Made by a program: the position numbers and the translations under genes
Shown here: piece after piece, positions 1-10,800 of the stretch
Layout of the letters: the number at the start of each line of letters is the position of its first letter
Position numbering within the stretch: the first letter of the stretch is position 1
The notes under the pieces: model-generated
What the model was told of the DNA's origin: nothing
Database searches by the model: none
Seen by the model: the letters and a program-made list of their open reading frames with translations, nothing else
Assembly: GCA_025331565.1 (NCBI GenBank)
Contig: JAFREQ010000181.1
Coordinates: 124,001-188,000, forward strand
Source of the DNA: Holacanthus passer
Taxonomy: Eukaryota > Chordata > Actinopteri > Pomacanthidae
Direction: 5' to 3'
Length of the DNA: 64,000 bases

Positions 1-957
1 AGAAAAATACAGAATATTGACAACATTGTCCTTTATGCAATAGCAAAGGTACCACTGAGAAAAAAAGCAGTTAGGACTCACTACAGATACTTCAGCTCCT
101 GACTACATGAAAGCTCCTTCATAAAAGACAGGAATGAAAAACTTTTAGGGTCAAAAATTATGACTGCATTTACATTAGACTACACAAAATAACCCTTTTA
201 CTCCATTAATACTAACACAACTACTAATAAAACCACCACCATTGAAAACGTTTTTTTTAAATGTCTGATTGTAAAGTTTCATTCAGGAGCTTACTATTCA
301 TAAAAGCCCACAAAACTAATAATAATATGAATTTTACATATAGAGCACCAGATGGAGGCATCACACGTCATCCAACCTTTCATCTGCTTCTATCTTCCTA
401 AAATAACATTCCGAATGTTGGCAAATAGATTTTTCACAGCACACTGAAGTGAGGCATTGACTGTGGGAAAAACATTCAGAAACCTACAGCTATTTCCAGC
501 ACTTCAGGCATGATGTGTTCAAAACTTCAATCACAGGTTCATATCCTGTTTGTCTTTTCATCCTCACAAAAATAACTTCCTACCTGTTTGTTTTGAATCT
601 CTCATTTACCAAACCTATATTGGATTCAATTTACACTTAGTTCAATTGTCAAATTTCTTCAATATAAAAAAAACAACCAAAAAACAAAACACTTATGGTA
701 CAAACAGGCTGCCATTTTCAATCTATTAAAAACACCTGGAAATAAATCAAAGTAGAGCACTAACACACTAACATATGCTTTAGAATTGTATTTAAACTGA
801 CTAACCTAAGTTTGCTTTAAATTTCATATATTTTGTATAATATCTTATAACTTAGGTGCAGTGTTACACTGAATCCCATCTACTACATAGAACATGGATC
901 ACCCACCTAAACATTTTAAGATCAGGTGACTTATTTAGTCCAGGTGAAAGTACTTAC
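1..957. other. AT-rich sequence without a supported gene
   Basis: The stretch is A/T-rich, with only short, stop-interrupted frames on both strands. No exon, RNA gene or repeat boundary could be supported. If the candidate exons at 958-1239 are real, later exons of that gene would lie here or further left. Confidence 0.4.
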
Positions 958-1239
958 CTTGTCTCGAGTTGTTGGTCTACCTGCAGACACACACACACAC
1001 ACACACACACAGGTTTATCAAGGATCTTTTTTAGCTATGATAAAATGACAGATCAAATGTTTCTGAATCTTGTCAACATTGCAAATGAAATCACCTGGAG
1101 GTCCTCCTCTGTAACCCAAACATGCAGAGTGCCTTGTTGAGACCGGCTCAGATGAGTAATTGGTGTGTATTCATGTGTGTGATGTGGTTTCACCAAGGAG
1201 TCATCCATTGGGATCCCATCTCTTGTAACCATGACAATG
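958..1239 (-). other. Two candidate minus-strand exons of an unrecognised gene
   Basis: Positions 1239 down to 1095 form a 145-nt open segment. It has a plausible AG acceptor after a pyrimidine-rich tract and a GT donor, and it contains a fragment reading VTRDGIPMDDSLVKP and ending VWVTEEDLQ. A 23-nt segment at 980 down to 958 sits between a CA/GT-repeat-fed CAG acceptor and a strong GTAAGT donor. It continues the same frame, reading VDQQLET plus two bases. I found no convincing upstream or further downstream exons and do not recognise the peptide. It could be part of a gene that ends left of the window, or chance. Confidence is low. Confidence 0.25.
989..1011. repeat. (CA)n microsatellite
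   Basis: An uninterrupted run of about eleven CA units lies just upstream (minus-strand sense) of the candidate 23-nt exon. On that strand it would form part of the polypyrimidine-like tract. Confidence 0.9.
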
Positions 1240-3079
1240 CTAATTGTGTGTGGTAAGAGGGGCGAGTATCTAAACAACACAACGGTCAATTATGACACTC
1301 TCACATGCACACCAGAGGAAACAGGTCATGTTTCAGAAGATAGCATAATTAGTGCCCACAGTTCCCCTCTGTTCATTCACTCAAGCATATAGCCTTGTAG
1401 CTCCACTATTTGCTTTCATACCACCCCAGCTTGGATTACCATGGTTAAGCTGACAACCATTGAAATCTAAGCCTTTTGCTTCTACTTTGGTCAGTTGCTT
1501 GGTTTCCGGGTCTTCACCTTGTTATTCAGTTGTCTTCCTCCATCTTCTCAGAAAGCTTCATTCCCTGCATGCAGGGCAGTTCTGTGTCCTGTGCTCCGTC
1601 CACAGTCAGTCCAGCGTTTGTCACAAAGAGGAGCAGCAATCAGAGGTCAGACACAGGTGCTTGTCAAAAACAGTTGATCATTTATTCTTTATGTGTGATA
1701 CAGTAAGCAAAAACAACAACAGCAGCTCTGTGGGCAACAACAGGTAAAGACAGTGACAGTCAAGTGTACACAGTGTATTGGATAGATGTGTGTTTGACCC
1801 CAAACATTTTCACCCCCAGCCATGTTGGTGTAGCACCAGACTTCTGCCATGTGCGTGTATTACTCTCCATTTTCAACCAGGCAACTCAAGTGATGTGTTT
1901 TCATTTAGTTTCTTGTTGAACAGTCACATGTGAAATGTCTACAGGAGGACAACCAGGTGCTCAGAAGTTACTGCACCTGCACATATGACTTTTCACAGCA
2001 CTCGCATTGACTTCTACACTTCCCACTTCTGACAACTCACATTCCTTCAAGAGGAACACTCCTCCTGAGAAGAAGTACGCTGGATTCCTCATTGGAGAAA
2101 CTGTATCGTATTAAATGAATAGTCCAACATCTTTAGAAACGTGCTTATGTCAGCTTTCCCGGAGGTATATGAGAAGACAAATCATATCTGTGTGTGTCCA
2201 CTTAAGACAGATCATTATCTTACCCCAAAGATCAAATGATGCAGGGGCAAACAAATGACCTTCCAACTCCAATCAGAGATCAGAGATGCTGCATAGAGTC
2301 AAGGCACTCGGCAGTAGATGATCCAGAAATAACTCCAATGCATCATTACTTCTATTTCAAGTTCAATGTGTCAACAGCTTAAGAGTTGTTTGAAGATTTA
2401 TTTGACTTTGCCTTCAGTCTCTGTGCTAAGCTAAACATCCTAACATCCTGGTCACACCTCTGTGCTGACACACAGAAATGGTACTGTCAGTGCCTACAAT
2501 GTGTATTCATTCCTTAAGAGTTTTATTGTCATACAACACCAAATCACAGTGGATTGACTTTTTTGACACAGATCAACAAAACTGAAAACTCAGAATAATG
2601 GATTACATATGAGCATATCCCCTTTAATAGGATAAACCTAAATAATGACTGTCACAGTCACATATGCTTTTAAAAGTCACATAACTGGTTAAATGGAGAT
2701 CACCTGGATGTAGTCAAGGAGTTTCAATTGATTGTAGAATAAATAAACTCTATCTGGAAAGTCCAACACCTGGTGAGTCATTATTGTGGCCAAACCTACA
2801 CCAGACTCATGACTCAAGAACATTTGCAGCAAGTCCATGGTGACTGCAAAGACCGGTCAGGGGATAGGTATAAGAACAAGATCTGCCTGAGTACTGACTT
2901 GAAAGGGCTAAATACTTGTGTAAACAATGATTTTCTGGTTAGTATTTCTTAAAAAAATGAATCCAATGTGTACAAATGTGTTTTTAATTCATTTTACAGG
3001 TACTGTATATTTACCTTCTCATCTCACTCTGGGTAAGTCAACAAACAAGCACATTGTACAGTATGTTAAATGTAAAATG

Positions 3080-3600
3080 TTAAAGGGAAACTCCACCAAT
3101 TTTACTCATCAAAGTGTGTTTACAGGTGCTGGGGAGTCCTACTGCATATGTGAAAAAGTTGTAAAAAGCCAACTGCTGCATGAAGTATGATGAATGATAC
3201 ACCAAGTGGTCTTACTTGAGTCAACGTTGAGGCTGAAGACTACAAGTTTGAAAATCTGCTCCTCATCTCTGTTGCAGGTTTGAGGCTTAAGGCTACATTA
3301 GCCATCAGTGGCATAATACAGTAAAATTTCAGACCAAACTGTCAGCAGCTGAGTTGCATTGTGGGTAATGTAGATGTCAGGTTTTGACAAGGAAGAAGAG
3401 TGTGTGCAAAAAAAAGACAATATCTCTGGTTCTACTGCATTGACTTTGACCGTTTTTATCAACAGTACATCATGAGTTCAACAATGTTACAGAATTGCAA
3501 TGCTAAATGTGGAGTCTTTCAAACTGTTTATTTAAAACACTCAGTTGATTTAGGCTCTGAAAATAGTCTAAGTGGATGGTTTTTGCTGATGTGGTGTTAG
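3080..3600 (+). repeat. Dispersed fish repeat in the 3' flank of the ADAMTS-like gene
   Basis: The segment carries phrases that I recognise as recurring in teleost genomes, such as GGGAAACTCCACC, GGGGAGTCCTACTGCATATG and TTGCATTGTGGGTAATGTAG. No coding frame survives. The family was not assigned and the boundaries are approximate. The remaining sequence from 1240 to 4687 shows no supported exon and is probably 3' UTR and intergenic DNA. Confidence 0.4.
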
Positions 3601-3920
3601 GAGACCTGACTATGAAAAAAAGAACACAGACACATATGAGCATGGCACCAGCAGTAAAACTTGACCAAACTTTGCACAGGGGTGTATATGTACAGCAGGA
3701 CTGGACCAAGGCTGAGGGGGCTCAGTCGTATTTTTGTCCCTCGTCCAGTCTGTCCTTGTCTACTGCCACTATAACAAGCTGCCTTAGGGCTTTCATGTGC
3801 TTTGGATACACCTTCTTTAAAGGAACATAGCACCATAAGAAGAAGTGAGGGAATGAATAGATATTTACTACAGGGAGGATCACTTTTAAAATGGGGAGGG
3901 AGCTACTTTCAGTAATGGAC

Positions 3921-3996
3921 ACAGGGACGGACGGACAGACAGATGGATGGATGCATGGATGCATGGGTGGGGGTGGATGGATGGATGGGGAGTCCT
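3921..3996. repeat. (GGAT/GGAC)n degenerate simple repeat
   Basis: Imperfect tandem tetranucleotides of the GGAC, AGAT and GGAT types run through this stretch. The short open frames on both strands here are artefacts of the repeat. Confidence 0.85.
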
Positions 3997-4687
3997 TGAG
4001 GGTTTCTACCCCTGGAAATGGTGAGTGCAGCAGTGAGAAGGATGGGGATAAAGGAAAAAAAAAAAGAAAAGAGCGAGCTTTTTAAAAAAAGACTAAAAAG
4101 ATTTAACATGTTTATCAAAAGACTGGTCTGCTACTTGAGGAAACAGATAAAATGGAAAGCACAGTAGGTCCTAAAGCTAGTCTATCTTCACATTCCCAGG
4201 GAGTAGGTGGTCAGATTTAGAAGCACACTAGTAGGCTTAAGCCTTACACGTTGTGTCACAAAGGGGTTCGGAGCTGTTCAGTTCTCTTCAGTACTTTGGA
4301 CAACCACCCAAATGTAAAATATTGCTACAGAGCAGGAAATGCACTTTGTCTGCAAAACTATTTTACTGATGACTCTTTGATGAAGGACTAATTTTGATTG
4401 GTTTTCTTGAGTAGTGATGAGACTACTACATACTTTTCTTTTAGGATCATTTCTAGGTGCAAGGAAATAAGATGAAAGGGACATTGACAGGTAGGAGGTA
4501 AAGACATTGACCACAGGTTGACTTTGGACATCAGTGATAGGAAGAAGGCCTACATGGTTAAAATGAATGTTGTAAGGCCTTACATTGCTAGCAGCAGGCT
4601 TTTGTGTAGCACCAATATGAATGTAATGTGACCTTTGGTACCAGTGGTTTGTGTTAGGGGGTTGAGGTGAGAGGTTACAGTGAGACT

Positions 4688-4836
4688 TCAGGGTCTTGGT
4701 GCCTTACAGGACTGGCAGCAGGCCTTTCTGTAGTACCAATGGGAACACAGCTTCACCTTTAGGACCAGGGCACAGTTGGCTGTTGGTTTGTCTTGACAGG
4801 AGTCGTCTACTGCTACTGACGCTGCCGGGGCTGCTG
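4688..4836 (-). CDS. Exon 20: PLAC domain and stop codon
   Basis: The exon encodes an Ala/Pro spacer, then a six-cysteine module with key pieces CQDKPTANC, ALVLKVKLC and RKACCQSC, ending KAPRP and TGA at 4690-4688. The spacing C-x7-C-x8-C-x8-CC-x2-C fits the PLAC (protease and lacunin) domain that ends papilin-, ADAMTS- and ADAMTSL-type proteins. The 3' UTR extends leftwards. Minus-strand AATAAA hexamers occur at 3532-3527 and 1685-1680, but I cannot say which is used. Confidence 0.9.
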
Positions 4837-7800
4837 CTGAAGAAACACACAAAAGCCACATGTTATGTTGAAAAAGGAAAAAGTCTAAATGCTCCATTTA
4901 ATTAATTAGGGCACGGCATAAAAACACTTGATGAATTTTATCCTCTGCTGAAAGTGTGCTGAAATATTGCATCACCTGCAGTAAATGCGTATGCTGTGTT
5001 TGTTTTTGTACCTGGTGCCTCCGTCGGACAGCTCTGGATTTCACAGCTCTGTCTGGCTTCTGGCTTGAGGGCAGAGTCGCAGCTGTGGCCCCTGGTTACC
5101 AGCTCCTCCCCCTGGTAACACTTCACTTCTCGAACCTGGACGCCACTCCCACAGGTCTTGCTGCACTGAGGAGGCATGAGGGGACAGGACGTTTCATTTT
5201 TGCATACATATTATCAATGATCAGAGCTATAGACACTCAGTTCAAACACAGCTGGACCTACAAAACAAGATTTAATAAAAAAGTATGGATGACACACAGA
5301 GACAGTTATTTATGAAGGTGCCTGAATTTACCCAATGAGCCAGCCGTGATTTGAGATCACCATGGTTGTGTACTGGCTGGTTGATGCAGGTGGGCATGCA
5401 GACAGTTACCTGAGACCAGGATGTGGTGAACCATTTGGAGCAGGGTCTCTGGAAGCAAGAAGAGCTAGTCTCTGGTTTGTGGGTTTGGTCACAGCTGCTG
5501 TCTGGAAATTCTTTGAACACGCCGCCTTCCAGCCCAGCGCACACCACCTGACGCTGACGCACGCCACGCCCACATGTAGCGTTACACTGACACACACATA
5601 CACAACAAACGCAGAGACAAATTTTATACATATACAGTATATCTGTGTGGGTGGACTTTTGTTTAGACTCACCTTCCCCCAGCAGCCAAAACATCTTTGA
5701 GAGGCTCTCTCTCAAAGATGTCTAAAAGTGCACCACATTTATGGACTGGTTTTTTAAATGTTTACCTGTTGCCATTCCTGCTCGACCCAATGGGGGGAGC
5801 AATCTCTGTCTCCACAAGGATAGATGGCCAGCGGGCGCAGTGATTGGTCACACTGCTCCTCTGACATCACTACCCCACCTGACGATCGACACATTACTGC
5901 ACGCACCATCCTTCCCTCTCCACACACACCTGAGCACTGGCACACATACGGATATTTTTTAATTCATTTGCATCAAATAAACAAATAAATGGATCAAATA
6001 AACACAATTTCAATAAAAACAAAATTTTCATAAACTCAATAAATATTGTGTGTATATAGTGTGGTGCTATGCTGAAGCTGTGTGTGTGTGTGTGTGTTGT
6101 TAAACTCACAGGTCCCCAATCAGAAACTGTCCATCTTCTGTCACAGGGCGGGCCTTCACATTCCTGACTTTCTATTGGCTGAGAGGACTTATTACATAGT
6201 CTCATTTCCATGGAACAACGAACCTCCCGAGTGCGGACACCCCGAGAGCCACAGCGTGCTGAACACTAACACACACGGTGACATACATGAACACACACAT
6301 ACAGTGGGTACACACACGCACACGTGCAATTCAAGTCATTGAGTTTTTTTATATCTCAGCTGTCCACATTAATATCACAGCACTGTGAACTGAGGGAAAA
6401 TGATTCAGCAGCCACATGTTATTAATAGTGTGGGCATCAACTCTCACAGACTCTGGCAGCATTATTTATAGGCATGTTCATTATACTAACAGGGGACCAT
6501 GAAGTTGTACATGAAGAATGCTTGAACAATCTAGTCTGAGATCAACATGCAGAACACTATTGCTAATGTGTTTCCTTTTCAATCCCTTTTTGTAATCGGT
6601 TATTTTATGCTGTTCTGATTGAAAGTTATCCAGTCTAATTCTAACTCTTAGTCAGACTAGTCAATCAGACTTAGTCAGACTTTGTCAGTTCTGCAGAGCC
6701 TCAGTGTCACATTACCGCTCCTTCAAATTGAGAAACCAGCTGAGGTGGTGCAGACACCTAGTGAAGATGCCTCCTAGCTGCCTCCCTTTGTTGATATCCT
6801 GGGAGGGACTCAACCGGGAAGACACCCCAGGGCACACCCAGCATATGGTGGAGGGATTAAACATCCCAGTTGGCCTGCCTAGATCCTCCAGGAGGAGCAG
6901 GAAAGTCTCTAAAGACATTTGGGCTGTTTGGCTTTTCCACTCAAAAATGAATGAATGGATGGATGTCAGGGTAATTGGTTACTGTTTTTGTTTTTTCTGT
7001 ATTAGGTCTAAGATTCCTGATTAACTTCATCTTTAAAATGTTAATGCTAAAATGTTCATTTTAACTGCTGAAAAAAGTTTCAGTATTTTTAATATTGCTT
7101 TTTTGTTTGTTTCTGTTAATGACGACTGCTCTGATGACTGCTCTGTTGCTTTATGTTTTTTTGCTGCTATGACCACACAAATTTAAGATTTCAAGAAATC
7201 AGACTTCAAAGTGCGATCAAGATCTGAATTTTTTGTTTCTGATGGGCAAATGCCTCCATCAGAAACACTGCACCTTGGCATGCTGTATTACCTCTGACCA
7301 CTCAGACACCTCCCACTGGGGCCCACAGCTCTGGCCAAGGCAGACCTTTCTATTGGCTGGTTTGTGAAGGTCATGTGACAGACACAGCGAATCATAGACG
7401 GAGGAGTCGAGACCGGGCGACAGCATCTTCCAGCAGCGCACGGTACGATACTGAACGCCTTCACCACAGGTTCGAGAGCACTCGCTCCAGCCACTGGTCT
7501 CCCATCTGAGGAGCAAGCAGGGAGATGATGCAGTTGTTATGGTCTTGGATTTCCAATGAATAAAACCATACAGTCACAGTAGAAGATGTCATTCCTTCTT
7601 CAGTCTGTGCTATAAATGTCTCGTAGATAATCGGTGTGCATTCCTACCTTCTCAGTGTCTTTTTTGTTACTACCACTCGGGATCGCCAATGTCAAAAATG
7701 TGGAAATCTCTGCTTAAAAGTAAAATTTTGAATCCTGATAATATGTCACACTTTGGTCTGTATGACTCACCAACAGCACATCGAACTTTTTCAGGGGACA

Positions 7801-10800
7801 TTGATTTGTGGTACATAAGTTTGATTAAGTAATTTAACATCCCCAAACTTGGATTTACACTTTGATTAATCTTGTTTGGATCTACTTTATTTAGGCAAAA
7901 CAGCATTATGTTTAAGATATTAGTACATTCAAACATATGGACAGGTGGATATACTATATCATTAATTTAGTTAATAACTTCAACTTGACATATCTGGGTG
8001 GGTCATCTCATCTGATGTATTTGCTTTTCTGATCTGTCACAAAAGAAAATCATCCCTTCCTTGCCATTGGTGAATGAAATGTGCTATAGTCTGAAGAATT
8101 AGTACCTTGGAGGACATTCTTTTCCAGTGCAGAACTCGTGTGTGGGCTCAGGTCTGGTCAGAGAGTCACAGTAACTGTCATCGACTTCAGTGCCATCATA
8201 TCGGACACAAAGGGCATAGCTAGTGGTGATACCTGATGAGATACACAGACACACAATGTTAACGGCAGTGGTGGGTAGTAACGCGTTCCATTTACTCCGT
8301 TACATGTACTTGAGTATTTTTTTGATAAATTGTACTTTTAAGAGTAGTTATTTTGCAGAATACTTTTACTCTTACTCGAGTAAATTTGTGAGAAAATACA
8401 TGTACTTTTACTCCGTTACTTTGGGCTACATGCTTGTCGTTACATTAATTTATCTATAAATAAATTGAGATGAGCTCAGACGCAGCTCTGCAGCTCTCGG
8501 CTGAAGGAGACATCCTTAACCAATCACAGCGGCAGCACCGCAGGCGGACGGAGGTGTGCCCCGCCCCTCCACGGCCCTCCTTCACCTCACTGTAGCTCAA
8601 CCACATGGCAGAAGATGAACCGCCGGCGTCTCACCGAGCTAGCCGGTTAACCCGGTGGTACCGGCCGCCGGCTAACCCGCTGGTACCGGCCGGCTAACCC
8701 GCTGGTACCGGCTTCGGCGCCCGTTACGGTACTTAAATAAGCCGGCGTACTGTTATATGTGAACATTTCAGCCTCCAGCCGATCACAATCAGTCAGTTAA
8801 AATTTCTGTTTCAGCAATAATATAAATATAAATAATAAGGTTTGAGATCATACACCATCCAATTTGATGTTACTGTTTAGCTTCAAGCTAAACTCCTTTG
8901 ACCAACAGGTCAATGTCTCAGCTGATGTCAGTGGAAACAGTTTTTGTTTTTGAAGTAAGAAATTGCATCTGAAGTTACTCACTACTTGAGTAGTTTTTTT
9001 TACAAGGTACTTTTTTACTCTTACTCAAGTACTTATTTTTATGAGAAGTTTTACTTCTATTTGAGTCATTATATTATAAAGTAACAGTACTTTTACTTGA
9101 GTAAAGTTGTTGTTTACTCTACCCACTACTGGTAAACGGGGTGTACATAGACTGCAGGCATAAATCAACAACACACAATCCATGTGCAGTGCAATGTGCG
9201 TATCAGAAGAGGGTGAAGATGAACAGGGATCACAAAGAAAGAAACACAAGAAGTAAATGAGTACAGATACAGAACCTTTGTGGACAGATTCAGGTTAGGT
9301 AAGTGATAATGGATGACATTTTGACCTGATATAAGACAATAATGAAGGACAAAGTGAAGGCAAAGAGCACTGGTCCATTATTTTCTTTGTTAGGACACCT
9401 CATTGAGCATTACCACATTAATACAGGGAACATTTAGCAAAGAAAGAGGAGTGATAAAATTGTCTTCCATTTGTGAACATTATTGATCAATTTAACCTAT
9501 ATGGGAAGTGAGATGTCCTGATATGAAATATGAAAAAATACCTACAGTACCAGCCAATCAGACACTAAGATTTTCTACAGCCAAAGTAGAACAACCTTCA
9601 CAACCTGCATTATCAGAAAAAAACAGAATAAATGAGTATTTTACTGATGTAATGGCATGTTGTGCGTGTGTTTACCTGTTGTACAGGTTGAGCTGCACGG
9701 AGCATAAGCAGAAACCTTCCAGCGATACATATCTGCCAGACTGATATCTGGGTCCAGACCCACATCAAAGTCATTGCTAGAAACAGACAGACACAGACAC
9801 ACTTTTGAAACCTGATATTCTACAGTTCTATTACATATAAAAAAACATGAATGTAACAGTTACGCTGACGGGAGAAAAGGCTTGTAAGTTGTTAAAACAT
9901 GTACGTCCATGGGCAAGATCCTTTACATTAATTAAAAGGGTTTATATACACATCACAGGGATGAGCTCTGATTTTTTGCATGAAATATCTGAACATCATA
10001 TGGCAGAAATATGTAGTGAATTTCATCTTATACTATGACAGTGACCTTCCAGCAAATATCTACTAATCTACAGCTGTTACCTCATACCTCTCTGTGTTGG
10101 CTGCCTGGACTGCAGACACCTGTTGCAGCTGTACTAAGATGGCAGTGCGTGTGTCTGAGTGTGTGCCACTCTGTGTTTCTGTGTGTGCAACAGAGTGTGG
10201 GTCAGTAACTGTGAGCACATCTGAGTGGACTTCCAGCTGTGGGTCTGTGCCCGGTTCTGTGTCTCTGGCAGACAACGTGTCCACATGCGTTTCTGCTGGT
10301 GAATGTGGACCAGTGAGTGTGTGTTTAACAGAGTGTGTGTTTGACTGTGTGAGGGAGTGTGTATTTGAGTGTGTCTGGTTGTAATGTAAATCCTCTAGTA
10401 GCAGATAGGAGGCGTCCTCCGGATGGGCTGCAGAATGAACACTCTGACTACCTGTGAATGGACAGACAAATGAATGTTGTATATTTTTGACATTTTAACT
10501 GATACAGACCAGTGAATATATTAATGCAAAATAATAAAGGCTATTATTTAGACTAAGCTAATCCCTTTGTGTGGAGGGTTTGCCACACTGATGCCTATCC
10601 CACACCAGTTGGTAGTGATGCAGACTCATGATATTGAACAGAAGCAAAAGTTCCACAATCCTGTTTTTCCAATATAATATTTCAAAGTTATTATAATAAA
10701 ATGTTGTAAATATTACTGGTAAAATGTGTCCATTGTCATGACATTTTCCCTGTGTTTCATAGCATACCAAGCATAAGTGAAGAAAAAACCCACAAGCTTT

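Noticed and set aside
4956..6342. Plus-strand open frames of 73-119 codons over the thrombospondin exons
   Set aside because: They are antisense shadows of exons 16-19 of the minus-strand ADAMTS-like gene, with no domain features.
10094..10384. Plus-strand Cys/Val/Ser-rich 96-codon frame
   Set aside because: It is the antisense of exon 12. The regular Cys/Val pattern comes from GTGTGT-type DNA.
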